From Paragorgia papillata (lineage: Eukaryota; Cnidaria; Anthozoa; Scleralcyonacea; Coralliidae), in the NCBI GenBank assembly GCA_035771165.1, contig JAWNZC010000345.1:1596001-1660000 (forward strand): DNA of 64,000 nucleotides, written 5' to 3'. The notes beneath the pieces are model-generated. The model searched no databases, was not told the DNA's origin, and saw nothing but the letters and a program-made list of their open reading frames with translations. Made by a program: the position numbers and the translations under genes. Each line of letters begins with the position of its first letter. The stretch's first letter is position 1. Below are positions 22,576 through 36,600 of this stretch, one piece after another.

Positions 22576-25500
22576 CACATCACTATCTACTCACTTGGAC
22601 TTAAAACAACTGTACCCTCCCCCCCCCCCCCTCCTCCTTACAAGTTTCTTGGAGACCATTGGGGGGGGGGCGCCACTGGTTACCGCACGGGGAAACTGAA
22701 GTACCCGGAGAAAACCTGTAGTGTTTGGTATAGCTTTAAACTCCTATCACATGTGGCCAAGGTGAAATTTTGATCTGATAATTGCGTCTCGAATCTGGGT
22801 CTTGGAGATGAAAGACACGTGCGCCAAACTCTGCCGTGGAACTTTAATCACAATCTTAACATTAATTTGAGTTGAAATTTTCAACCTTAAGCCCTAATTA
22901 AACGAGAACGCAAGTCATCGCAAGTTGGCAGTCACGCTATCTCAGGCAGCCGCTCTGAATAGTTTCCTGAAAATATCATGTACCGTGACAAAGTTAAAAC
23001 TTGTTTAAAACACTCATGAAACCTTTATTTTGTTAATTTGGGTGTTCAAACGACCGCCACAGAAATTCTGACTGCCAACTTGCGATGACTTGCGTTCTCG
23101 TTTGAGTAGGCCTTTAAACTTAATCTTGATTCCGAAAACCGTAACCAAACAAGCATGAAGTTTTGTGGCAAGGTTCTTTAAAGTCGGTTTGTTTCCAGTA
23201 AAAAAACTCGTGTGGTACAGCGGTACAGCAACATGTCTGAACTTTATTCTACATATATAGCTCTATAGTGGTGGTCTTCGTTATTGAAAGGTCTTAGGGG
23301 GCGATTACATGGCTAGTCCGTTTTATATATCAAACGCATGTTATTTTAACATTTCGATTACAAGGCAAGCGTGCTAGCCCGGTTAACCGGGATGAGAATG
23401 TCCATGTAATCGTTTTCATCCTGGCAAACTGGGCTGAAAAACTGTTGAACTCGCTTCGATACGCGTTCGTTTACTTGACTGTGTGAATAAATAGTGCTGA
23501 AAGGAACTGAAATAGAACATCAAAACGTTGTTTGTGTGTTTCGTGATCATAGCGAAGATTTAATAACTTAATTAGTCTTCGCGAAGACGATTTCGTGGAT
23601 TATAACAATCTTTTTATTAAGGATGGGCTTACAAAATAAATAATAGACTAATTATGTGTATATATATAAAACTGAAGTAAAACTAACGTAGCTTTGCCCT
23701 TATTTACTTGATAATTGCGAATTTCGACCTGAAATCATCCCGGCTTACTGGGCTAGCCCGCTCCATGTAATCGTTTCGTAAACTCATCCCAGTTAACCGG
23801 GCTGGCTCGGTCCATGTATAATCGCCCCTTATATACACAACTAGAGCTATGCAATCAACTAGAACGAACCTCGGGTATGCATCACAATATATTTTATATT
23901 CGTAGGGGGGAAATTAGTTTCTGTGATTTTGACTATTGAGCTACCTTGTGTGTCGAGTGCACTAAGTTTCTTTTCTGCTTCACAAAAGGTACAGTTGTAC
24001 CTCTCGTAAAGTCTATCATGGCTGGCACAAACTGTTAAGGTGTTGCCTCTCACCACAGACAGTTAAGGGGCTGTTTACAGTGCTGTGAGTAACTTCGTTA
24101 CAAGTAACTAGTTACATTTTTAAGTAACTGTAACTGAAACTAGTTACTTTTTGAAGAAGTAACTATAACTAGTTACTTTTTTAAAGAACTGTAACTTGTT
24201 ACAATATTTGGTTCAAAAATGTGACTAGTATAGTTACTGATATTCAGTTGAGGATATCATTCTTTCTTGATAAAAATGGTTTTGATACCCGGTTTGCCGG
24301 GATAAACTTTACATTCTGTTTATATGAAAGCGAGTTACCTGGCAAGTTGTAATATTTGAGATGATTAGCATCAACAAAAGTGACGTAAGCAACGAATATA
24401 GAAAATTCATCCCGCTATGCCGAGTTACCCGGGGAAAAGTGTTTATATGGGGAAATGTTTATCCCGCTTTGCCGAGATCCCGGCTGCCAGTGCCGTGTTC
24501 TCGCCAGGGCGAGTTAGTAGGGTGAGGCGGTTTTTATAAAAAACCGAAAACCGCCCGAAAAACCCCGAAAAAACCGAGTGAACCGATTTTTTTTTGGCTT
24601 CGTGACGCTTATTTCCTGGTGTCAATGGCGCGTTGCTGGCGAAGAGGCTCTTTACTGTAGGCGGCATTTCGGATGAAGCCGCGTTGCTAGCGTTCGTCGG
24701 CCGACTCACTGCTGCCTTTCGTCCCGGCGGCGTCATCGTGGCATATTGGGTAGGATGGATTCTTCTAAGATGCTGCATCAAATTCGATGTATTGCCTCCC
24801 TTGTTTTTTACGGACCGCGTGCAAATTTTACATTCAGGAGAATCGTCCGGTTTTTCGGCTTTCTTGAAGAAATGCCAAACAGCACTTTGGCTCATTTTAG
24901 CAGAGAAATGTTACCAGTAACCAACAGTTTCGGACAGCGTAACAAAGTATTCCAAGTTTCAACGAACGGTTACTTAAAAAGGCAAAGCTGAAAGAGCACG
25001 AGTCAGAAAATATACGCGATATAACATTGAAAGCGAAAATTGGTTAATTATTCATGTTACGCTCCGACTGTTTATGAGTCATACACCAATTTTACTTTAG
25101 ACCTGTCTTCGCAGAGGTCCGCCTTCATTTGAGCCAATCAAAATTCATCTTCGTTTGATCCGCTTATGCGTTCAAGCTCGTGCGAATCTGAATCGAAGCC
25201 TTTCCGTAATTTCCGTTCTTATATCGGAGATCATACCTGGCAATAAACGTACGGTATTTCGAAGGCGCAAATCTCTTCAGTCGTTTTCCCGTCAATTCCG
25301 TGTGTAAACGCAACAAAAACCCGTGTAAGTATGGTTCGATTTTATTGAAATACCGATTTTTCTTTCGATTTTTCGATTTTTTCGGTTTTTCGGTTTTCCT
25401 CCAAAAGCAACATCGGTTAAATCGGTTTTCAAAAAACATCGGGTTTTTTCGGTTTATCGATTAACCGCCTCACCCTACGAGTTACCCGTCTGTCTCATAT

Positions 25501-28500
25501 AAACACTGCGGTGGGAAAAACAGTGTTTGCTCTACCGACCGGGAAGGCGGGAACTCGCCAAGTGCCGAGGAACTCGGCTGACTGGGTAACTCGTCTCCAC
25601 ATAAACAGGCCCTTAGTCAGGTCGAACGGGTAAGGACTCGGATGGGTGACTACCTCAAGCCGCTGTTACACGATGCAATATTTTGTGAAACCTATGCGGT
25701 TTCAAGACAGATTGCAACGTGTAACACCTCCTTGTTTATGAACCTGTGTCTCTTTGCGTTGCTAGTGACCCACTCGACTACGTCTCGTGGGCCACTTTTT
25801 TGTTCTTACCACGTTGTGACGTCATCTGTGCGTCAATAACTGAACAGACAACGGCAAAATGGAATCTATTTGTTAACTACTTAATAACCTCGACCGTTCG
25901 GTCTTTACGGTAAAATATTAAACCAAGGTCTTGCTGAGTATTGACCGAGCGATAGCGAGGTTAATACGCTCAAGACCGAGGTTTAATATTTTACCGTAAA
26001 GACCGAACGGTCGAGGTTATTAAGTAGTTTATTATATGGCAAAATCAATCTTGTATTTCCTGGTCTTCGCTTCCTTTAACTTCGTCAAAACACCGAACTA
26101 GCGTTATTTTCTTCTGTTTCTTTCTCGTCTGGATACTAGAATTTACTTTTATAATGTTCATCGTCGTCTATTTCATCTATTTTCGCCGTTTTCCGGCAAT
26201 AAACGTTTCTTATTAGGATTTTTTGTTTCTTTCCAATCGTAGGGCATTAACAATTTTCATAATGCCCGTGGGCATTACGGAGAAATCTCGCCCCGTCAGC
26301 AACCAATCACAGCGCGTGATTTTACCTGAATTAATCCGTGCCATATAATAATGCTTTATAAAAGCTCTACTTTCTTGTTCATCTCTCCGCATTATTAAGC
26401 AGCCAATGTATTATAAAGTATTTTTTGTTTATTTTTTTTCCTTTTTAGGAGAGTTGACAAGCTGAATGGTGAGTTGACAATATATGATCACATTTCGGTA
26501 GTACTAAAATGTTTCAAAACAATTTCTTGAAATCCGTAGGCGCATGTCCGAGTGCAGTTACGCCTAGGCTTGTAAATTATAAATATCTGAATTATTATCA
26601 ATCTCATAATTTTGTTTCACTTTGTCGTTTCACGAAATCTAGTCTAGAGCTCTAAATGTCAAATAAGAATTTTGTTAAAAATTATGTTTGTCTAATTTGA
26701 AAGAACTCGTAAAATTGTAATAGAAGATCCTTTACAACTTTTTCGTATCTTTCTGCGTTTTCAAGATATTTCAATTTGTTTGATATGTAAATTAATGGTC
26801 TCTGACGTCATGAGTGGGGTAAAATATTTTCATACAGAGCAAAATCACTTACATATATCTAGCATGAAATGTTCAGCGTCGCAAGGAGTTTTTATGTGCA
26901 CAGTTTATGTGCACAAATGATTTCGCTGAACAAACTTAGAGATATAACTGGTTTTGCTACACGTGAAAATATTTTACCCCACACCTGACGTCAGAGACCA
27001 TCTCATTTACATATCAAACAAATTGAAATATCTTGAAAACGAAGAGAGATACGAAAAAGTTGTAAAGGATGTTCTATTACAATTTTATGAGTTCTTTCAA
27101 ATTAGACAAACTTAATTTTTAGTGCTATTGCCCTTTAAGGCCTGGCCAAACGCTTTCAACATTTCATTCAACATCGTTCAACATTGTTGAATTCAATATG
27201 TTGAAAGCGTTTGGCCACCCCTGTTGAATGATGTTGAACGTTGTTGAATGGTGTTGAATGATGTTGAACGAAATTTGAACATGTTCAAATTTTCGTTAAA
27301 CACGTGTTCAACATTTCTATTGTTCTGAAACTGTTGAAAGGTGTTGGCCGCATTTGGCCACATTTCATTCAACTTTGTTGAACAGAGACATGCGCCATGC
27401 GGGATATTGTCGATTCCAGCTTTTGTGGTAGTCCGCGTTCAATTAATTGTCATTCATGAATGTTGAACGATGTTGAATTCATTTGGCCACTCGTGCTTTC
27501 AACATTATTCAAGATCGTTCAACAATGTTGAATGATGTTGAATGTGATGTTGAAAGCGTTTGGCCAGGCCTTTAATGTACTCGTAATTATAGTTGTCTTA
27601 TTCAAGATTGCATGTACTTGTATGTTTATATTGACGACGTTTCTGGCAGTGTTTTGTTCTTCACATCAAACTTGAAGAAGGACACAAGGTTCAAAGGTCA
27701 CACTTGAAGAAGGACGTATAGTTCAAAGGTCAAACCTGTTAGGACACAGGTCAAACTCGAAGGACACATCGTTCAAAGGTCAGACTGGGAGAAGGACACA
27801 TAGTTCAAAGATCACACCTGAAAGACAGGAGGTTCAAAGGTCACAGCTGAAGGGCACACGGTTCAAAGGTCACACCAGAGGAAGGGTACAAAGTTCAAAA
27901 GTCAAACCCGAAGAAGGGCACACGGTTCAAAGGTCACACCTGAGGACGGGTACAAAGTTCAAAGGCCAAACCTGAAGAACAGTCCAAGGTTCAAAGGTCA
28001 CACCTGAAGAAGGACAAAAAGTTCAAAGGTCAAACCTGAAGGACGCATAATTCAAAGGTCGAACCCGAAAAAGGACATATAGTTTAAAGGTCACACCTGA
28101 AGGACACAAGGTTCAAAGGTCACACCTGAAGGACCACAAGGTTCAAAGGTCAAATCTGAATAAGAGCACATTACCCGAAACGTCATCAATGAAAACCAAC
28201 TTGAGTACAAGTTCTCTCGTCTTGTCTTTAAGATAATATTCAGTTCTTTTTAGGACTTTGCGGCTTTCTCTAATTTTTTTAGTAATTTATTGTAGTTTTA
28301 ACAAAAGCTTAACCACATAATAACGTTGTTTACTTTCTTGATTTTTGTTTTGTTAGAAGCCGTGGAAGAGATTGGTACGAAGCTAGTGACAGACAATGCT
28401 AATTCTCTCTCGGTAAAACCTGACAAGATTCAAAAATTGCGAAAAATAGCTGCGAGCTGTGAGAGGAGGCAAAGTTCTACCAGGAACGATGACGTCATTA

Positions 28501-30024
28501 TATCGTCTGTTGGCTCCTCGCCGTCTACGTCACCTTGTCCTGAACACCTGACGGCATTGTCGACTCCAGTGGATGCCGCTGAACTGAAGGCGCGGCTTAC
28601 GACCTTGGTGCATGATGAGAGTATGTATATGGTCTAGCTCATCGTAGAAAGTAAATATTTAAAACATGGCGGCACATATGATAGTCATAGCCACTGATCT
28701 CGAAATAAAACTGGATAGTGCTGGTTCATAAAATGAAGCCAGCTAAACAAACGAAATCCGTAATTAATTAAGGGACCAAACATGCTGAAAAATGTCTTTA
28801 TGTCTTCTTAAAACGTCTTCTGTACCAAAAAAGACTATTGAACTATATTTTCTTTCAAAGATTCAGCATCTCATTCAACAAAATGTTTATATCGGTGCCA
28901 GAATACGCTAGAAAGACCATCACTTGGTCCCTTAGTAATGGGTGACTTCCGGCTTCATTTTGTAAACAATAGATGCTTAATCCAGTTTTATTTCGAGATC
29001 AGTGGTCATAGCACGGAAATTTGAAAGAATCCTTATATGCGCATGATCCGCATCTTTGTTTATCGGGACCCTCAAACATGACATTCGTAGATAATTACAT
29101 GAAGTACTCAGCTCAATGTAAACCGTGAGAAGCGACATGGCAGAAAACCACGCGATTCGGTGAGGATATCCCTTCGGATTTCTTCTATTTCTTCTGAAAA
29201 TGTTTTGTTTTGGGTACAATAATGTTGTATTAATTTGATTGATTGATTGATTTGTAAACGATGATTGATTTATTGACTTACTGCTTGATTGCTTGCTTGA
29301 TTGCTTGCTTGCTTGATTGATTGCTTGCTTGATTGATTGATTGCTTGCTTGATTGATTGATTGATATGATTGGTTGGTTGGTTAATTGATTGATTGATTG
29401 ATTGATTGATTGATATGATTGATTGATAGGTAAATTAATTAAATTTCTTAGAGTAAATTGTTTTTGAATTTTGTACATGAAAACGACGTCGAAAGGGTAA
29501 CGTTTTAGGAGAGTTTTTAAAATTTAGTTATAGATAATTTTTATTTTGGTTTTTATTTCAGTTTTTTAAATTATGTAGCTATAATAAAAAAAGTACTTTG
29601 TAGATCTTGTTTCTCGTTATATATATATAGATTTAATACTGTGTCGCTACTCCGAGTTTCACGCTATCGCGATCTTCAGGCAACTGACAGATTAGGTTCT
29701 GCTATTCATTATATACATTGGCTACGTCATTAATTAAGTTGGTGTTTAGTTACGTGTCGACACACACGAAAATAATTCAGATCGTTTGTTCAAAAAGTTT
29801 TTCTTTTTTGCCTTCATCACTAAAAGTTTTTCTTCCAGACATAAATGACATCGTAGCCAATGTATATAATGAATAGCCTAACCTAATCTGTCAGTTACCT
29901 GAAGATCGTGATGGCATGAAACTCGGAGTAGCGACACAGCATTAAATCTTAATTATATTTCGCTCTACCTATAATGGTATTGAGCGCTCTAGAACCTTAC
30001 GCCTTTTTGTTACAAACACTTATT

Positions 30025-30067
<43 letters not shown>

Positions 30068-30585
30068 CTAAAACTCATTAATAATTCATGAGGAAAATTC
30101 AAAAGAAATTAAGGTTTAATCAATGTCTGTTTACCCCGGTACAGAACTGATATCATTGTCTGTAAATGTGATACAGAACTGTTTAATAAAACATCAGTTC
30201 TGTATAGCAAGTGTACAGACACTTCGCATTCAACTATCTTGAGTGAGGTACGCTGGTAGCGTCCTCATACAAGATGAAGATGCAAACAGTTGTTGAAGAA
30301 CAACATGATCAGAACGGCTATTTATGGCACGTCACTTAGAATATAAAATGTGGGACTAATACTAAATCAAAGCGCATGTTCACATTACTAATTTAATAAT
30401 CGTAGCCTATTAAACCTTACGTCGAAGGTTTATCAGCTCTTAACATGATGTAGTTTTAGCTAACTTAATAGACGTTTTAGAAGTCATTTACAGAATTCGT
30501 GTCCGTTCTGTATCGGGGTACAGGCACTCGGCTTCGCCTCGTATCTGTATACCCCAATACAGAACGGCCACTCGTTCTGTAAATA

Positions 30586-30666
<81 letters not shown>

Positions 30667-33600
30667 TATGTATGTTATTTTATACATTTTTTTATTGCTA
30701 GGTTCGAGCGTTTCTGATCTTGGGGCAAGCCAACAGGAAGACGAGGTTGCACACCAGAAGACTGTGGCGAGTGATGAGAAGGCTTCTGAGGGAAACGTTC
30801 ATTCACCGACCCTGGAAGATGTTGGTGAATCAGCGAATGTTTCTTCGGAAAAGAATGTAAAAATACCAATGAGACCTGACGAATTCAAGGCAGTAAGTAG
30901 GACAACATATTAAGGACTTATTAACCGAGTGCGAGGTCTGTATGGGAAAGTATTTGCCTGAGGTTTTCGTACAGACCGAGCGACGAAGGAGCGAGGTTTG
31001 TGCGATAAAACCGCAATGGCTATTGGTTCACTTTATTTTTAAGCTTCGAGCGTTGTTTTCGTCTTCGGAGTATGCTGTTTACCTTACCTGTTGACTTTTT
31101 CATGTCGCTCTTGGCCTTCTTCTTTACACCAGTTCGGCTTTTATTTGTCATGTTTTTAGATAAACAGCTTGAAAGAAAACTAGCAGTAATGTTCCAACAC
31201 ATTTCATTGTTCAGAATATTTGAAGAAAGTTACCTTAGTTCTCTTTTATTTGTATTCAAATCAACTCAGACATTTTCCCGCCAAAACTTACAGGGCCGAG
31301 AAAAAAGCGTATTGACCTGTCGGTCAATATCGTAAAATCCCGACCTCTCAAGAACCAATCAGCGTGCGTCGTTTTGCGTACGGACCGGAAATCAAACCCA
31401 GCCATATAATAATTTGGCTTATTACCAAAACCGATGATCCGATGATGAAAAAAACATGTCATGGTTTCCGCCAAACCATTAACGAATCCGTCTGCAATCC
31501 TTAGCCTTTGAAATTGACACCGAAGTATGATTGGTCCATTTGCTACTTTTGAATTCTCTAGCCAAAAAGGTTTAGGAATGCAGACGGATTCGTCAATGTT
31601 TTGGGCGAAAATCGTGACGTGTTTTTTTTTGGCCATGCCGTGAATCGTCGGTTTTGGTAATAGTTAAGCTCTAAAAGTGATATCTAAATCATTTTGAGTT
31701 CAAAACTTGATTAAAACTCGGCTCTTTTTTTTTTGGTCGGCATGTTGGTTGATTGGGTCAATAGAAATATACATGTCGAAATATAGCAAGGTTGGAGTAC
31801 TGCCGAAATTATTGAACGTAGATTTCTAACGTTTTTCGAGCGACTGCCCTTTGTCACGATTCTCTCTGACGAAGGGCCTTCGCTCGAAACGTTAGTAATC
31901 TACGTTCAGTAATTTCGGCAGTACTCCTACCAGGTTTGGACGTCTGCGGCGCAGGCTACTCCAACCTAGCCTGGTACCCTGGCCCAATTTCAATTAGTAA
32001 CCACTAATCTCATTCTCGCGTCATCAGGGCTAAATCCACTTATGACGATTGCAGTTTTACTCATAGCCACTAAAAACGCGCGAAATTTCAACCAATAGGA
32101 AAGCAGAAGTCTTTAGTGGTTACCTGGCCCATATTCTTTGATTGGGCCAGGGTACCAGGCTAACTCCAACCGTGCTATATTTCGATTTGTATTTCAACAC
32201 TGCCTATGCAGCACACTACTTAGGGGGCCTTTACACGAGCCCGGGTTGAGTGCCAGCCCAGGTCAGCTCGCTATCCCTGGTTATTCTTTTTTCATGTTTA
32301 CATGAACCCGGGTTGGCTGCTTTTCTCCCCCAACCCGGGTCAGCTTTTCTCAACACAAATTATCATATTGCCAACACTTTACACGAGCCCGGGTCAAGTC
32401 AACCCGTGTTTACATGAAGGAATTGACCAAAGTTCCGCATCGTCGCACCTCTCCAACCCGGGTCTTGAAAAGGGTCACCCAGCAAGACTGGTTGACCCGG
32501 CTATCGTGTAAACGCTAACAGGGGTTTATTCGTAGACGGGTTGACCCGGGTTCGCGAGCTAACCCGGGTTGGCTCTCAACCCGGGCTCGTGTAAAGGCCC
32601 CCTAAGAAATATACATGGTCTGGAAGCCCGACGAAAGTCATCGTTCTATGTTTTTTGTTCAGTTTGTGCACTTCCACGATTACTGAACGCGTTACCGGTT
32701 TTCTGTATAATGAGTAAACGCTATTTATTTTTTGAATTATTTAGCTTTTGAAAAATCTGATCAACGAACGAATGAGGAAGCTTGAAGAAAGTTACAATGA
32801 AAATATTATTCCATCTTTGGAAAAGAAGATTGCTGATCTGGAAAGCGATAATAAATGCTTGTCAGAACGTGCTCAGATCCTGCAACAAAACTTGCGCAAT
32901 GTCATGGTCGAATATCGTAGACAGACGCAGGTTGGTGGGCGTTTTGCCAGTTGAGTATTATGAGTTTTATGAGTTAAATTGTTGCTATTGTGAAACGAAA
33001 TCACTTGGAATTCTACATGTTTGGTGTTGTGGGTAGAAACACGCACATGCTTCCTTTGAGTTAAGCCCATGTTTTCATAATAGCACAATCTCGTTCCCAG
33101 AGCCCACGTTCCCCACCCGGGAAACGAGAGACTCTGGGATAATCCGTTTCAAATCACAGGATTCTTGTTATTCCGGTTGAGGTACGCATGCGTAAATATC
33201 CGAGCGGAATCTGGATAGTATGTTCTCCTTGTTTGACTTTTCCCCAAACAGGTCAATGGGGTTGCTGGCGAAGCTCGAATTACAGCATCTACACACATAC
33301 GGCGAATATATCGATCGCGGCAACGTCTTCACTCAGTGTATTCTCGTCCGACATTTTTGTTATTTTGGTTTTATTATTTTGGTTTTATTAATTCTACTTC
33401 CTGTCACTTCAGATCAACTCATGCTCACTATTCAGCCAATAACGTAACGATTTGAAACGGATTATCTCAGAGTCTCTCGTTTCCCGGGTGGGGAACGTGG
33501 GCTCTGGGAACGAGATTGATAATAGCAAAGATATGTACCCTTTTCTGATAACTGATTATGCACATGTGACGTAAAAAGTTGTGTCATTTGCATATCAAAC

Positions 33601-36600
33601 AAGCTGGAATATCTCAAGAACGAAGCAAGGAAACCAAAAACTGCAAAAGATGTTATTTTATCATTTTAGATGTTCTTTTCAATAAGACAAACTTAATTTT
33701 CGAGTCATATGCCCTTTAAGGTGCCGTTACACCATGCGATTTTTCTTGCAACTTGCAACAAATTTACCCATGAAAAAAACAAAAAATCTCGCAAGTTGCA
33801 GGAAGGGTGTTACACGTTCAGCAACTTGCGAACTTTGTTGCAAGTTGCAGCAAAAAGTAGAACCCATTTGCAAGAAATTGCAACTTGCAACACAGCAAAA
33901 ATAACAAAATCGCATCGTGTGGCCAGAAATACGCGACATTTGAGTCTGCAAGACATACGTGTCTTTGTCAGCGTTTTACGTGATAGCGCATGAGTATTCG
34001 GAATATTTCCTGCGCTGCTCCTCGTCTGGCTTTCGGCCTCATTAGGATGGTCCAAAAGTAGTTCAAAACCTATAACTCAGCGGCAAATATGTCTAAAATA
34101 ATGCGTGCGTCGATCTTCAAACCATGGTAATTAAAACAAGTAGACAACAAGCATCAATTCAATACCAAAATAGTTGCGATACTGCAGAACATCGCGGAGT
34201 TACGGCAATTTTAAAACAGGAAGGTTTCGATTGCGGATCAGGAGTTCTGTGCTTATCTTCCTTCTTCCTAAAACACAACAATGTCAACGACAAGCGAAAG
34301 TATATTAAAACGTTACGCTATTAGTTTATCAGGAATCCTCAGACCTTCTACCACCACGATTGAGCTTCGCATGTTCGACTTTGTCTATGTAGCTCTTTCA
34401 CGAGCGGTTTTAAATATGCAACTAGGGGGGCTTTCCATTTACACGGTTAGACCGGTCAGTCCGATTAAATGGAACACGATTCGTTTGAGGCCTGGGATGG
34501 TCTAACTGGAAAATTTGGTCCTAATCAAAAGCAAGTCCATTCTGGCCAGACTGACCGGTCTAACCTTGTCAATTGGAAAGCGCCCTAGGTGTTTTATTCT
34601 TACTGGCACAGTGTAATCCATAGAGAGCCAGTAGCATTTATATATTTTCTGAACGACAACCGAAATTTTGATAAGGATAAGATTTATCCCATAATGTTTT
34701 TCAATATTAACCTTGCAAGGTTCCAGCTTCGCATTTTGAGAAACATGACAATTTATTCATTTATTTCAAAAAAACACGCGCCTCCCCTATTAAATCCTAT
34801 ACAAATTTTGTGAATTCGATCAGTCATAATTGGCCACCAGCGGGTGTTGCGCAATCGGATGTCGCGAATTTCTGGCAATGGGCACTCGGAGACTGCATAT
34901 CTCCGTAATAGACGGCCGGCCAACCTCGATAAAAGTGTCTCAAAAACACCGTTGATGGCATTTTTTGTTACAAGCAGGCAACCATGCTAAATCGTAACGG
35001 ATAGTGTATACTTTGAAGGTGAGGGGTGTTGGCAGCCGTAATTATTGATTTATATACTAAAATTTAGAGCTTTTTGAAAGCACAATGTGATGGAATTTGT
35101 AATTCAAATACACAAGCGTAAATAGGCATCGCTTTACAGATATCCCATCCATCACATTGTGCTTTCAGAAAGCTCGAAATTTTAGTATATAAATCAATAA
35201 TCACGACTGCCAACACCCCTCACCTTCAAAGTATACACTATCCGATATGATTTAGCATGGTTGCCTGCTTGTAACAAAAAATGCCATCAAAAGTAATATT
35301 TTGAAGCCTTGGCCGGCCCTCTATAAGTGGGTTATTATTACAGAGGTTAAAAAGGAGAACGAGTCATCCCGCTAACCAGGGTAGCTTACGAGACGTACAC
35401 CTGCATGAACGAATAAAATTATTGATTGCATTCGTACCAGATTTTTTTTTTATTATTTGCCCATATATAAGTATGATATTTATTTATTTTACATGTTTTT
35501 TTTTGTTTTTTTTTTAGTATTGTACAGGGCTAGGCGCCTACTATAAATTTGTACAGACTTTTAATTAACACCCCTAGTTAAACAATATTTTTTATATCTA
35601 TACTTTCTAATTACATTCATATAGTTATTTTTTAAAAGAAGAGAAAAGTAAAATATTGCAAAAATATTTGCATAAAATAAGGACAATGAGCACAATCAAG
35701 CATTCCTTATTAAATTCGCATCCAATTTTCAATCAAATTCAACCAGAATTTAATGGCTTGGTGCTTGGTCTATGATCAATCTTTTCACAAACTTTCATGA
35801 AGATCTGTGCAGTATTTTGTGAGATATTCTGGAGACAGACAGACAGACAGACGGACGGACGGACGGACGGACGGACGGACGGACGGACGGACGGACGGAC
35901 GGACGGACGGACGGACGGACGGACGGACGGACCAGACAGACCAGACAGACCAGACAGACCAGACAGACCAGACCGACCTAATATTCCATTTTGTCGTTAT
36001 CCTTTCTAGAAGCCTCCTCAAATGTCGATTGGAATACAAGTTTGTGTAGAACCTCCTGTAAGTAACGAAGTCATATTTTTTCTCCATATTCTGAACTGTT
36101 AATTCATTGTTTTCATTGAAATTATTATTACGAAAACGGATGGTTAAACACGACCAAGCTTGTTTGAGTCTACTCTCATGGTAGCCACCGCTGACCATAT
36201 TCTGTCCAATATGTTTACTTGACTGTGGGCTCAACCACGCCCGCAGGCCGATCAATTCAGTTTTAAATCGATTTATCAGAAAAAAGTCAGCGGTTACTAG
36301 TACTTCGGGGGAAAGGACCCATAAACTGCCATCTTGGATTGATCGGCCGTTGTCAGTCGTTGATATAGGCACCCACAGTATTATTATATATAAGTCCGTG
36401 CTAGACACGCACTTTTCTTTCTTGATTGTAGCCTCTGACGCCGGTGGGGACTGGTACCAAAGTTGTATCATCCAAACCCGCAGCTGCTGTTCCACATGTG
36501 GTTGACTCAATTCCAGGCTTACACAAACCTCCGTCGACCGTAAACATGATGACACACAGTACGCCATCTAACTCTTACGTAATGCAAGCCGCGACCGGCA

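Noticed and set aside
27655..28160. CRISPR-like array
   Set aside because: Units vary in length and there are no unique spacers; it is a eukaryotic minisatellite.
35785..36567. 260-codon minus-strand frame
   Set aside because: Antisense to ATF7IP exon 6 and the GACG microsatellite; no family resemblance.
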